In this document: in pieces, positions 42,185 through 54,175 of the stretch
How the letters are laid out: each line of letters begins with the position of its first letter
How positions within the stretch are numbered: position 1 is the first letter of the stretch
DNA from: Curvularia sp. ZM96
Lineage: Eukaryota > Ascomycota > Dothideomycetes > Pleosporales > Pleosporaceae
Length of the DNA stretch: 64,000 nucleotides
Reading direction: 5' to 3'
NCBI GenBank assembly: GCA_022457065.1
Contig: JAJGBQ010000002.1
Location: 2,914,001 to 2,978,000, forward strand
Position numbers and translations under genes: made by a program
The notes under the pieces: generated by a model
Databases searched by the model: none
What the model saw: only the letters and a program-made list of their open reading frames with translations
Told to the model about the DNA's origin: nothing

Positions 42185-45100
42185 TCATCTAACCATGGGA
42201 GTGTCGGCTACCCATCCCTCCTTACGAGCAATGTCCCATGCCTCATCATCGTCCATTTCGAGATACAGCCTCATCTCCTTCTCAACCATTACCCTGCACA
42301 ACCTCCACTTCTCCTCGTCACTAAACACATGCTTCACATCGGTGAAAGCAAGCAGTACATACTCCTTGCACCAAGGAAGATTACGCAGACCGGCATAGAA
42401 CGTATCTTTGAGTCTTTGAGTCGCCTCGTCCAGCCGAATTTCTGCTTTGCTCTTCTTCCCATCTCGATGCGGTTTCTTGCTGTTCAGCCGCCTCGATTCC
42501 TGCAGGTGCTGTAGCTGTGCTAGCTCGAACTGCACATAGGCTTTCCATAACGCAGGACAATGTGCACCGCTAGACTCAGTTGCACGTTTGTACAGCGCAC
42601 GTATAGAATGCGATGTTGAGCCCGCAATCTCGCCTCTTAGTGTTTCGTAGTGAATTGCAAAGACCCAGCCGGCGACGCTGCGTTCTTCTTGGCTCTGAAG
42701 AGTACTGTTATGCATAATGCCCCGCACGCGATCATCTATCGAGAAGCGGGCCTCGTTGGCAGCGTAGAGAGCGAGCAGAATTGTATTGTCGGAGAAACGA
42801 GATATTAGTGGCTCCAGCGTTGTGCGGATAAGAGCGGGTTTGACAATAGGAGCAGAAGTGACGTGGTGAGTCAGCAGGCGTGATATGGATTGTGCATGAA
42901 GCTCGGCGAAGGGCGTATTGTTGGCGTTGTGTGATGTAAACCATATTGACAGATGCGAGTGGAGCTCAAGGGCGCGTTCGGCGTTACCATCGCTAGTCAG
43001 ATAGACTAGGAGAGCGGAGAGCGAGGTACTCAGGATGGCTGTTGCATAATCTTGGCCGAGTAATGCATGCTCGCTAATTTCGTCGAGCCTCATACGAGTG
43101 TTGGCTACGAGATGCTGATCTGGTTGCGATCGTGCAAAGTCTGCTGGAATGTTGCCATGCGGCGAGACAATGCGCCATAATGCAACCTGTCCTTGTCCTC
43201 TATGAAGGGCTTCCCAAACCCAGCTATTGAGGAGCTCCAAAGTCTGCGGGCTTGGACTTTGTTTACCACTTTGCATGCAAAGCACAGTGCGAAATACCTG
43301 ATCTGCCTTGTCTGAGTTCCCAAGCCGAGATTCAACTAATCCATACGCATTGTATAAGCGCAAGCTCGAAGGCCGCCCTTTCAGTAGTCGCTTAGCTGTC
43401 TTGAAAGCCTCCTGAGGGTAGTGTCTGAGTTCAAAAGCTAAAAGATACTCGCCAACGACATCATCGCTAGATGTATCGGCGGCTAGAAGTTTGAGTAGTC
43501 GTCTGATAAAATCGACATCTGGTCCGATATCGTTGGTAGAGAAATTTTGATTAAACAGCAACTCAGTCGTCATCTGAAAACTTTGTAAGGGGCAATCTAA
43601 GAAGCGCTCCAGCGTTTGGGTGAATTGAGAAGGATCGCCTCTATACGGAGTAGATGGTGACCAGTGGCATTGCAAAAAAGGATCAGACCACCAGTCACGC
43701 TGGTGCGCACCATGCTTTGAAAGAGGAGGTAGCCCGCAAAAGCACAGAAAAGCTTCTACAAGTAGAGTTGGCGGTATATCTTCCGAAAGTGTTTTCAAAT
43801 ATGGCACTAGGTCATCGTGAAAGATAGTATGGAAGGCGTCGTCTTCTGCTACATTATCTGATGTGCGGCCAGGTAGAAAGAGTCGATTCATCGCTTCAGT
43901 TTCGCGTTTTTGAAAATCCTCAAAGAAGGGGTCTGACTGAGACTTCTGCATCAAAGGAGGGAGTTGTGTTGATGCAGGCTCCTCCACTGGGCTGTGGTGC
44001 TTCCAACCTTTTGCTTGTACTTCGCCGATGCGTGGCACCTCGCTATCCCAGAATGCCTCAAAGGCATCCACAGTCACAGCGCCTTCCGGGCGGAGGATGC
44101 GGCTTTCAAGCAAAGCCTGCCAGATTGCTATCGAGAGCTCCGGGTATCCAGCCTGACATGTCATGGATGTAAGGCGTAGCAGTATGTGCAACAGGTCCGT
44201 AGCCAGAATTCTTTCCGTGCTCGCTCGTAGGCTGTCAAAGCACTTGAAGAAGATAGCTCGGCAATCTTCGTACTTGAAGTCCGTGAACCTCGACTGTACA
44301 AAATCAAGATACATCCTCCACAGACTGATGTCGTCTTGATAGTTTGCAAGGATGTCTTTCCATTTACCGACTAGCTTAGCGCCGTCCCATGCTTTCTCGG
44401 CTTCTTTTAAAAGCCCTTTATAAAGTATCAATTGGCTTTTGGGGTCACTGCCGATCTTTTTGAGAGCTTCTCCATACATGGCGATGCGTATATCGGCAAG
44501 ATGGGCTTTATCAGAAGCAGTCAACTGAGTAGATGGCCGTTCCAACTTCAGCATTGCTTCCTGATGTGCAATCAGGGCCAACCACCCCGAGGCATCTTCA
44601 GGGTGGTCTTTGGTGTACCTCACGAGTTTTGAGTTAGTTCGGATGGCTTCAGCATCGATTGTGACCTCAGCATCGGACTCAAACTGAGTGTCTGGGTCAG
44701 CTGGCTCAGCAGACTTGGGCTCTCCTATCCCTCGGTAATCGGTCTCTGGTGTTGCCTCGTCGTAACCGTCATCATCATCACTGTCAGTGCGTTTCCTTTT
44801 ACCGTTTGCAGACAACGGCACAAAGTCTTGATCGAGATCTGGTGCAATGCCACTGACCTGTACCAGACGCAGTGTACGTTCAGTTGACCGATTTGCAGAC
44901 TTGGCAGCGAGCAGGCGTTGTTGACGTTTGTGTGTTGCTGGCGACAGATAGATTTTCCTGCCTGTTGTCAATTCCCGATCAATCTTCTGCTGCAATGATA
45001 GACCCAAGATGAATCCCTGGCCATAGCGACGGTAGGGCGGGATATCATAGCGGTTCAGAGTGCCGTATCGCAGCACATCAGGGTCGCCACGGCGATCGCT

Positions 45101-45286
45101 AAAATAGGGCTTGCTTGCATCCTTCTCCCGACGCTGTTGGGCTGGAGGTGGCGAAGCTTTCTCATGCCGGCGTTCTTCTTTTGATGTTTGCTCAGCTCTG
45201 CCATGTTGCTGAGGTTCCTTGGCTGGTTCGGGAGCAACCTTAGGCTTTGGCCGGAAGCTCGCAAACTTGGGAATGTTTGTAGTCAT
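42185..45286 (-). CDS. nrde2: NRDE2 family RNA-processing protein
   Basis: A single uninterrupted frame of 1033 residues; the ATG at 45286 is the first in frame. NRDE2 (Nrl1 in fission yeast) partners the Mtr4 helicase and acts in nuclear RNA surveillance, splicing and small-RNA-directed silencing. The N-terminus has FASFRPKPK, then the conserved block YFSDRRGDPDVLRYGTLNR and YRRYGQGFILGL, which defines the family. Acidic and Lys/Arg-rich segments (NGKRKRTDSDDDDG) look like nuclear signals. The long C-terminal part is helical and HAT/TPR-like, beginning with the NSKLVRYTKDHPED region, as in splicing and cleavage factors. It is divergent from UTP10 across 477 bases. Length fits fungal homologues. 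No introns are seen. Confidence 0.93.
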   Translation of the reverse strand: MTTNIPKFASFRPKPKVAPEPAKEPQQHGRAEQTSKEERRHEKASPPPAQQRREKDASKPYFSDRRGDPDVLRYGTLNRYDIPPYRRYGQGFILGLSLQQKIDRELTTGRKIYLSPATHKRQQRLLAAKSANRSTERTLRLVQVSGIAPDLDQDFVPLSANGKRKRTDSDDDDGYDEATPETDYRGIGEPKSAEPADPDTQFESDAEVTIDAEAIRTNSKLVRYTKDHPEDASGWLALIAHQEAMLKLERPSTQLTASDKAHLADIRIAMYGEALKKIGSDPKSQLILYKGLLKEAEKAWDGAKLVGKWKDILANYQDDISLWRMYLDFVQSRFTDFKYEDCRAIFFKCFDSLRASTERILATDLLHILLRLTSMTCQAGYPELSIAIWQALLESRILRPEGAVTVDAFEAFWDSEVPRIGEVQAKGWKHHSPVEEPASTQLPPLMQKSQSDPFFEDFQKRETEAMNRLFLPGRTSDNVAEDDAFHTIFHDDLVPYLKTLSEDIPPTLLVEAFLCFCGLPPLSKHGAHQRDWWSDPFLQCHWSPSTPYRGDPSQFTQTLERFLDCPLQSFQMTTELLFNQNFSTNDIGPDVDFIRRLLKLLAADTSSDDVVGEYLLAFELRHYPQEAFKTAKRLLKGRPSSLRLYNAYGLVESRLGNSDKADQVFRTVLCMQSGKQSPSPQTLELLNSWVWEALHRGQGQVALWRIVSPHGNIPADFARSQPDQHLVANTRMRLDEISEHALLGQDYATAILSTSLSALLVYLTSDGNAERALELHSHLSIWFTSHNANNTPFAELHAQSISRLLTHHVTSAPIVKPALIRTTLEPLISRFSDNTILLALYAANEARFSIDDRVRGIMHNSTLQSQEERSVAGWVFAIHYETLRGEIAGSTSHSIRALYKRATESSGAHCPALWKAYVQFELAQLQHLQESRRLNSKKPHRDGKKSKAEIRLDEATQRLKDTFYAGLRNLPWCKEYVLLAFTDVKHVFSDEEKWRLCRVMVEKEMRLYLEMDDDEAWDIARKEGWVADTPMVR

Positions 45287-45763
45287 TGCAAAAGACAAGC
45301 ATCAAACGGATTTGATCAATGCTGAGTGACGACGACCCAAGCTAGTGCCATGACGCTGTTGTTTATAGCGGTCGGGAATGTTGCGAGAGGCCTGATCTGT
45401 GTCTCCAACTCGAGACCGAGTCTATTCGCTCAATCCTAGATGAAATATGCCTTACTAGAAGACGCTGCGGATGTTGTTGAAGCGCGCAGCTTGAGATTGG
45501 GATGAAAGTCGCGTTGCACGTGTCTCGGAGGTCCGACGGCGTGTGTGGCTGGAGCGGCCCGCCGTAAAAAGCCACTAGCGTAGAAATCTTGCCAATCGGT
45601 CGTGGAGTCCGTCTCGAAATTTTGAATGCGCATCACCAACCTCGAGCTCTCCCAACCAAACCGCCACGACAACCTCCACGCTGTTTCGCGGCGTCTCATG
45701 GCTACTGGGACACTCGAGTACAACTTATAAACGCTTCTGCGATACCCCACAAAATCCCTGAAA
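45287..45763. promoter_or_regulatory. Shared divergent promoter region of NRDE2 and UTP10
   Basis: The two ATGs face away from each other with 477 bases between, so both promoters must lie here. I see no clear TATA box, as is common for housekeeping genes. Short open frames inside it are not protein-like. Confidence 0.55.
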
Positions 45764-48700
45764 ATGGCGACGGCGCTACAGAAACAGCTTGCGACCATCG
45801 CGGCCTCGAGCACCCACCAGCTCGACCTGCGCGCCCAGAAATCGGCACATGGCAAGTCGCTGCTATTTGAACCCAAGATCGCCGCATCTCAGTCGTTCGA
45901 AAACGTGTATCTGATATGCTACGAGGGCTATCGGGAGCTGTGCGCTCTGGATTCGAGGTTTTTGCGCTTTTCCAAGAATCTCTTCAGCGAGCAGAGCAAG
46001 GCCGAAGATCGCACGCAGATGACCAAGGATGAGAATTCCAAGCTCGACACCGTACTTGAGGCCTTCATTACCCTTGTCGGACCACGATTGTTGCTCAAGC
46101 CAGCGGAGAAGGCGCTCGAGTGGCTCGTGAGGCGATTCCGGTATGCCACTGCTCTCACCTGGCCTACATAAGCTCGTCCTATTGCCATAGCTAACACGAA
46201 CCAGCATCCATGAATACAATACCGAATGCCTCGTCTTCACCTACCTGCCCTACCACAACACACCACAGTTCCTCGCCCTACTCTCCATCCTCCCCCCACA
46301 GCCATCGCATGCAATCCGCTTCCTCTTCCCGTACATCCAGGCACCCACCAACGTACCGCAACGGACCATCGCATACACAGCTATCAACACTCCGCAATTC
46401 TTCAGGGCTTATCATTCGTATGTTACAAAGGTAGTAGATGCGGGACATCAGGCCGCTCACATGTTGTCCTTCTGGTCTGGAATCACCGTTGAGGCAATCT
46501 ATGGCATATTGAATAACTCCAGTGCTGGCCAAAAGGATCTCCAAGACCAGGGTACGGAAAAGCTGGTGCTGGATCTCCTTCCCGTTCTCAACAGCTGTAT
46601 GCACGCCAAACATGGAGCCGACACCGTACTAGCTTGCTACGCCATCGTCATCATGCTGGTAAACCAGGCAAAAGTTGGAGATAAGATCCTGGATGGCTTG
46701 ATGGAAGCTGTCATTGCGGCTCACGATGAGGCATCACTTCAGTCGTGCCTAGGCTGCCTAGCAATAATCGCAAATGAACGCTCCAAGGCGCAAATTCCGA
46801 CCAAGGTTTCTCGAAAGCTTCTCAAGCTATCACAGCTTGTGCAAAGACTGAAGACTGTCTCCCAGCAGTGTCAGGTTGAGCGACTTGCGCTGGGTTGCGC
46901 TCTTGGTGCGCTCAACGCTACTTCGGAGGAACATTACAGCGTTTTCCACGAGCTGATTGCATCGGACCTCATTAGCCAATCGCGGATTCAGATAGTGCTG
47001 TCCGCAGTGGTTCAGCTTCTGCGGGATAGCGTGCCAGGATCTGAAGCGCATGGAGAGTTGCTTCAGGTCGCAGCAAAATTGATCGAATCCAAAGAGCTGT
47101 CGACTATGCTACAAGATGCCGCCAAGCAGATCAATGTCGACTTGGAGTCCCTGGGACTTACCATTGCCCAAACATTCGAGATTGAAGATGTCCAAGAAAC
47201 TGACTCTGACGAAGAGATGATTGACGTCGACGAGGCCACCGAGAAGCCTGTTGTAAAGGCGCCAGAGATCACAGTTACCAGCTTTCTTAACACAGGATCA
47301 GAAAAGGAATTTGCTGAAGCTGGAGATGCATTCGAGCAAGCCGTGCTGACCAGACAAGCCAAGACGTTCCTAGCTTCCGATGCCTTGCACCAGCAGGCTG
47401 CACTCCAGCAGACTCTCTACTTGTCATTCCTTATTCGTGTCTGGACCAGCGCTCGCCCTGTTGCCGTGCGCATTGCTGCTCTGCGTGCTACGGTCTCTTC
47501 ATTGGAGAAGCTTGAGGTTGCCCATGTTCTACAGAACCTCTTGCCATACTTTGTCCACGCACTCGCTGATCCATCACCCCTCATTCGACGTTCCGCTGCG
47601 TCTTGCATTGGTCTCTTGGCGCGAAAGGCTTCTGCCAGGTCAAAAGCTCAGTCTTGGGGCAAGTCTGACTTGTATGGCCAAGCTTCCAAGAACATCTCAG
47701 AGCTCAAGCCTGAAGATGTTCTGGTCTTCATCACCTCAATGCTACAGCCAGTGCTTGAGGAATGCGTCATGGATGCCAATTTTGTCATTCCCGCGCTACG
47801 GAGTGTGCTAGAAGGATCCCAATCGCAGAACCAGACTAAACAATCTCTCAAGTTACAAACCCGCACGGCCGTACTCAGTTTCTTCGCAAGCCACGCTGCA
47901 CTTACGCCGTCCTTGAGAGTCCGGTTGTGTTTGCTGCCCATGTTTAACATCCGTGGCAAGGTTTCCGACACTGTCCGTACCAATTTCGTACTTCCATTGC
48001 TCAACGAATGGTGCGCTCTTCCAGCTGGTGATGTGGCAAGCAAATGCGGCAGCGACACCGTCTCCCTCGATGAGACTGAGCGCGCTCACCTTGCTGCAAC
48101 AATTCCGAGAGAAGCAAAGAGCGCACAACTGCTCCAAGATATTATCTCTGGAACATTCAACAAAGAACGCGAAGTACTGGCAATGGCTGCTTTTAATCGC
48201 ATCCATGGTTCCTGGTCTGCTTTCCGATCTGAATCCCGGCACTCTTTGGCTCAGTGCATGCTAGGCTTGGCCTTGAATGAGAGTGAGCACTCATTCGACA
48301 AACTTTGCAGAGAACAGTCTGTGGAGATTCTACGGAATGTCAGCCTCGACTCTGCAACTCTCGTTACATTCTTGGATAGCATTCCCTCACCGACCGCAAT
48401 GCCTGGAGGACCACCAGCAGCGAAGCGGAGACGAACTAGCCGAAGTGAGATGGCCCGAGTGGAGCTTTCCTCTCAAGATGACGTTCAGAGGCTCCTTCGA
48501 AGACTCACTTTGGTCCTCGAGTTAGTCGAGGGATCCAATCCTGGCCAACATCCAGAGCTCTTCAAGAATCTGTTTGGTATATTCGCCGAACTACAACCGC
48601 TCAAGCAGCAGTCGGAATCAGAGCTGGTGTACCTGCAGAGCATTATCCTCGGTTCATTGAGTCCAATCGTAAAGACACTCAAGGAGCAATCGGATACCGC

Positions 48701-51176
48701 CGATTACCAGTCAGCGGTTCGCGCCGATCTCTTGATTGACTGCATTCGACACTCTACCAGTCCACAAGTGCAGAACAGCGCGCTACTTTTGATCTCCAAT
48801 CTTGCTTCCTGGGTCCCCGATCTTATTCTGCACAATCTCATGCCCATTTTCACTTTCATCGGCTCCACCCTGCTTCGACAACACGACGACTACTCGGCTC
48901 AAGTGGTCGATAAGACGATTTCTCGCGTTGTGCCTCAATTGGCTGCCTCGCTTCGCTCAAAACATAGAGATTTCATTGCAGGTGTCTCTGACTTGTTACT
49001 CAGCTTTACCGCTGCATTCGAACACATCCCTCTGCACAGAAGGATGAAGCTGTTTGCAGAGCTCGCTCGGACACTGGGCCCCGAAGACTCGCTCCCAGCC
49101 ATTGTTGCTCTTCTCGCCGACCGGTATCACAGCAAGGAACAACGGAGATTCTGCGCGGATTTACTCCTTTATTTCGATCCCATCAACACTCTCATCACTT
49201 TCAATGGCTACCTCAATCTGCTCGCTGATGCCACCGGGCCCAAACCACAAGTTGCAGAGACATTGTTCGGACTAAAGGATAAGTTAAAGGAGAACAAGTT
49301 CGATTCGTCAATCCAGAGCATGCTGTCGTGTTTGACCGATTTGGCTCTCGACGAAAAAGTCAAAGCGCATGTCACCAGAGCATACAGAAAGAAGGACGAC
49401 CCCGAAAGACCACGAAGGATTTTTGCGAATATCGTCGAGACTACTATTCAACTGTCAAAGAAACTGGCGTCAAACCCAAAAACCTACGTGGGATGCAGCC
49501 GTGTTCTTGCCAGTTGTTTGGACCTTTTGCCAACTACCGATCTCATCAAGTCCGCCGAGTTGCTCCTCTCCAGCACGGACTCTCACGTGCAAATTGCTGC
49601 AGTAAAGGCAGTCGAACTTCGAGCGGGTACTGCCAAGCAAAACGATCGCAAGTCTGTAGAAGCTCTCATTTCATTCTTGCCTAGTGTCCAGGCCCTCCTG
49701 CAACAGACCCCGGAGATGGATGCAAAGATGGTCTCGGTCAGCTGCATCGACCGCATTATCGAACGCTTTGGCAAGAAGGACGTTCCTGCAGTATCCTCGG
49801 TGGCGCAGATCATTGCTGGCCCAGAATCGCTATCAAGCAACGACGACAGAATCCGCATCCTATCCTTGCTCTGCCTGACATCTGTTATCGATGTTCTTGA
49901 AGACGAAGCGATATCTCTGCTGCCCAAGGTCATTCCCATTGCCTTTGAATACCTTTCTAATGCCATTAAGGCGGAGAAGGCTGGCCTTCACAATGCAGTT
50001 TTCACCCTGCTTGCGAATATTGTCGATCGTCTGGGATACATGTTCTCCCGAGACTACTTGGATACTGCTCTGCGACTGTCTCAGCGTTCTTCTGCTGCCG
50101 ATTTGGAAGATGCATGTGGCGAAAGCCGTACTAGTTTCTATCAGAGCGTCTCGCAGAACCTTGGTGCGCAAGAGGTGTTCTCTTCTATCAAGACGACATG
50201 GCCACATGCTGTTTCCCAAGGCTTTGATGCCCTGTTTGAACAACTTGAGCTTCTGCAGTCTACCATCAACGCCCAGACCAAGGCCAAACTTGTGAAGGCC
50301 AGCTCGCCGCTATTCAGCTTGTTCCTGCAAACCTTCCGTCTTCGAGACGCTATCCAGTCGGAGAGTGAAGAGATTGACGAGGAAGAGGTCGAGCAGCTTG
50401 AGGGTACGCTCATAGAATCGGTCATTTCTATGGTTCTCAAACTCAGCGACGCTACCTTCCGTCCCTTCTTCGTGCAGCTCGTGGATCAAGAAGGCCCGTT
50501 ACCTGCCAAGCCTCAGCGTGCCATCACCTTCTACAAGTTCCTTGCGGCTTTCTTCGATAAATTCAAGGTATGTATCAAACCAGGATCTGACCGTGTACAT
50601 CTGCTAACTGCCGACCAGTCTCTTGTAACGAGCTACTCCAGCTATATAATCGAGCATGCTGCAACGATGCTCTCGCAGCTTGCCAAAGACGATTCAGAAG
50701 TCGCCACCCGAAGTGCTGTCCTCTCTGCCCTCCAAAAGACCTTCCAACACGACCAGGACGGTTTCTGGCAAGCACCATCCCACTTTGGTACAATCATGCC
50801 GCCTCTTCTTTCGCTTCTCAGCCTGCCCTCGGCATCTACCGCTACACCTGAGAACAACACCAACAACGTCATCCCCACCATCACTGAACTCGCAGTCGCG
50901 TCGTCGTCTAGCATGGAGAACCACCGCGAAATGAATAGTATCCTGCTTAAGAACATGAGGAGTGAGGATAGGCATACAAGGTTGGCTACTGTCCTTTGCG
51001 AGCAGAGCTTGACACGCAGACTGGGCGAAGAATGGCTTGGCTTACTGCCGGAAATGTTGCCATTTATCAGTGAGCTCATGGAGGATGATGATGAGATGGT
51101 CGAGCGTGAATGCCAGAGATGGAAGAATGGCATGGAGGAGATTTTGGGTGAGAGTTTGGAAGGTATGCTACAGTAG
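45764..51176 (+). CDS. UTP10: U3 snoRNP-associated protein UTP10 (HEATR1)
   Basis: Three exons, 45764-46140, 46205-50567 and 50619-51176, give 1765 residues, close to the usual ~1800. UTP10 belongs to the t-UTP/UTP-A subcomplex of the 90S pre-ribosome; it supports rDNA transcription and 18S rRNA processing in the nucleolus. The N-terminus MATALQKQLATIAA followed by LDLRAQKSAHGKSLLF is the family start. The rest is a long chain of HEAT-like helical repeats, with a BP28CT-type region near the C-terminus. An acidic stretch (ETDSDEEMIDVDE) lies near residue 480. Intron 2 (51 bp, GTATGT..CCAG) is a multiple of three without a stop; removing it restores the conserved KFKSLVTSY, so it is called as an intron. 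It pairs divergently with NRDE2. Confidence 0.95.
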
Positions 51177-52064
51177 TTAGGTGTTGTGGATGTATATATC
51201 TAAAACTGGGAATGTCACGTTTTTTCACACTACCAACACATCCATCGTTGAGATGCCTGTATTCTCTCAAACCAGCGTCGTTACAATTTGACTTGGCATG
51301 CTCTCGTCTATCCTTTTGTGAAGAAGATGAGGACGTATTCGTAACTGTATCCATGACCTTTACTTCATGTCGCTTGGCTCGATGAATACCTCCCGAAATT
51401 CAAATCTCTACATGAACCATATCATAACGCTAAAACACAACCAGTCCGACACCCTTGCCTGCTAGCCCGCCGGTATCCGAGACCTCGTATCTGCGCCGTC
51501 AACCTTAACTGAAGCGCTGGACGCAACCTTGGCATACCCTATGCTCATCTCCTATCACGAAATCAGCCACCGTCACCCACCTCGAGTTCCACTCGTCCTA
51601 GCCACTATTCCCCCTGATTAGCGAGTGTGAACCTGTCTTCCTGGCATAAGCGCCAAGATACCCCGACAAGGGACGGTCTGACACGGCTAACCTTCTTTCA
51701 CACTTAGCAGGAAAATTGTAAGAGGGTATTGGTAAAGGCAGATTCGCAAATGTATCTGGTGCTTATGAGTATCGGGCCGGACAGACATCTGCCGAACAGT
51801 GCTGACTTCGAGATTAGATTACCTTTCACATACAGCTTCCGGGCCAAGATATGTTTATATGTATTGACCGACCGACTTGGCGGCCTTGTATGTTATTGGG
51901 TTGGGTAGGTAAAACGGAGTCAGGGGTCATATATATCAAGGTAGGGTCGCGAGTCGGACCTATCGCTCAGTACATACACTCTTCCAGTTTTCTATCTCTT
52001 GGTAGTTGACACAAGTCTCGCGCTCGTGCACATCATATGCTCATTTACTTAAATTACTAGAAAG
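51177..52064. other. Intergenic region and promoter of the aminopeptidase gene
   Basis: No gene was found in about 890 bases. TATATAT at 51930-51936 lies ~130 bases before the ATG at 52065 and is a reasonable TATA element. Confidence 0.5.
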
Positions 52065-53765
52065 ATGAGATCCGCGATTCTTGTGGCGCTGGTAGCAATG
52101 GCTACGGCTAGCCCCGCACTCAGGCGCAAGCGGGCTGATAAGCTGCTGGTTACATCTGTATGTTGTCATTCTCGCTTGGAACCTTTGCCATGTGAACGGT
52201 ACTGATTGGTGACCCGAAAGGATGCACTGAAAGCCGATATCAAAGCCGAGAACCTCATGGCTGGTGCACAGAAGCTCCAGACCTTTGCTGGTTCGCAGTC
52301 CAATGGAACTCGTTCCATTGGCACTCCAGGGCACATCAATACCATTAACTGGATCAAAGAAGAATTGGATGCTACCGGCTACTACACTGTAGAGCTCCAG
52401 ACCTTTAATAAGATCGACCAACTCAGCGCCGAAACAAAGGCCTTCTTCATTGGTGGTGAGAACGTGGAGGGCAATATTCTAGAGTTCTCGCCTTCAGGAT
52501 CTGTGACTGCGGACATAGTTCATGTACCCAATGAAGGGTGTGAAGCGGTACGTTACTACCCATTCAGTTTTCCTATCACTCCAAAAAAAGCGAAACAAAA
52601 CGTACTGATAACCTCTCCCTTCTCTAGTCCGACTACCCGGCTTCTGTGACGGGAAAAGTCGCCCTGGTAGCCCGTGGAGAATGCGACTTCGGTACTAAAT
52701 CGGCACTCGCAGGAGGTGCTGGAGCTGCTGCCATGATCGTCTACAACAACGCCCCAGGAGTAATCGACGGCACTTTGGGCGGACAACCACGCACTGAAGG
52801 CCCCTATGTACCCACCGTTGCTATTTCCCAGGAACTTGGTAACAGCACTGCCGACGCCATAAATGGCGGTGCTAGCATTACTGCTGTTATCGACATTATA
52901 ACAAATATCAGCAACATTTCGACCTCCAACGTGGTAGCAACCACCAAGACCAGAGACCAAGACAACAAGCTCAGCCTCGGTGCGCACACAGACTCCGTAC
53001 CTAGGGGCCCAGGTCTCAACGACAACGGCAGTGGTATGGTTGCTCTCCTCGAAGTAGCCAAGGCACTGCCCAACTACTCAATCAACAACGCCGTCACGTT
53101 CGGTTTCTGGTCTGCCGAGGAATGGGGATTTCTCGGTTCTTTGCACTATACCGACACGCTTCCTGAGACCGAACTAGCTAAGATCCGAGCGTATTTGAAT
53201 TTTGATATGGTATTTATACTTTCCCTTCTAGATAACCCTCTCCTGAAGCCATTCTAAACATGAGTACACAAACATACACACACAGTCACTAACACCAGGA
53301 CAGCTCGCAACCAAAAACCACATCCTAGGCGTCTACGACGGCACCAGCACCCTCTCCAACATCACCTTCCCCGCCGGAAGTGCAGACATCCAATCACTTT
53401 TCACTTCCTACTTTAACTCTTCCTCTCTTCCCTCGGTCCTTACCAACGCAGCCGGACGCTCCGACGACTATGCCTTTCTGAAGATAGGCATTCCAGTGGG
53501 AGGCCTGTTTGCAGGCGGCCCGGACAACAAGACGGAAGAGGAGGCGAGGTTGTTTGGCGGAAAGTCCGGTGTCCGGGCGGATTCTTGTTTTCATCTAGAG
53601 TGTGATAATATTGAGAATCTAAACCCGGAGGTGTGGGAGGTTATGGCCAAGGGAGTGGCACATGCGGTGGCGACGTATGCTGTTAGTTGGGGCGAGTTTC
53701 CGGAGAGGAGCGGGGCGCCAGCGAACAGGACAGTCAAAAGGGCGGGGAAGATGGTGAGTGAGTAG
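52065..53765 (+). CDS. Secreted M28 aminopeptidase with PA domain
   Basis: Four exons, 52065-52157, 52221-52547, 52628-53209 and 53304-53765, give 487 residues. The enzyme is a co-catalytic zinc aminopeptidase of the yeast aminopeptidase Y/fungal LAP2 type, removing N-terminal residues from peptides. A signal peptide (MRSAILVALVAMATASP) precedes a basic LRRKR that may be a propeptide cleavage site. A protease-associated domain (~125-225) includes KVALVARGECDFGTK. The M28 core shows zinc ligands H260 and D272 (LGAHTDSV, GLNDNGSG), E304/E305 (SAEEWG), D333 (LNFDM) and H431 (CFHLECDN). All introns are GT..AG (63, 80 and 94 bp). Several N-glycosylation sites (NIT, NSS) fit secretion. Likely role: extracellular or vacuolar nitrogen acquisition. 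Confidence 0.93.
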
Positions 53766-54175
53766 GTAGGAGTAGAAGGGCGGTGGAAGCTTGCCGTTAG
53801 AAAGCTGGGTGTAGGTATTTTGTGATGGATTCCAAATCCTCGATTCATTCTCAAACACCTGTCTTCAGCAGGACAGACTATTGGTCAGAGTTTTTGTCAC
53901 AAGACGGAACTTAAGTATGTAGAGGTACATTCAACAGAGTGCACGAGGACTACGCGTTTGTATTTTCAAAACCATGTACAGTGCCTGGTAAGTGACGAGA
54001 GGAAGTCTGAGTCAAAAAATGTCCAATGGTATCATAAAACGCCTATCCTACCCACCTCACTTTTTCCAAGTTCCCATTGATTACCTCCGCTTGTTTCATA
54101 ACAATTATCATACACATCGAGCCGAGTTGTAGCCACGGACTGACCTCTGGAAAGTCCAGGGGACAACCATTTTCT
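53766..54175. other. Intergenic region between convergent genes
   Basis: About 410 bases separating the 3' ends of the aminopeptidase and transcription factor genes. Nothing else was recognised. Confidence 0.5.
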
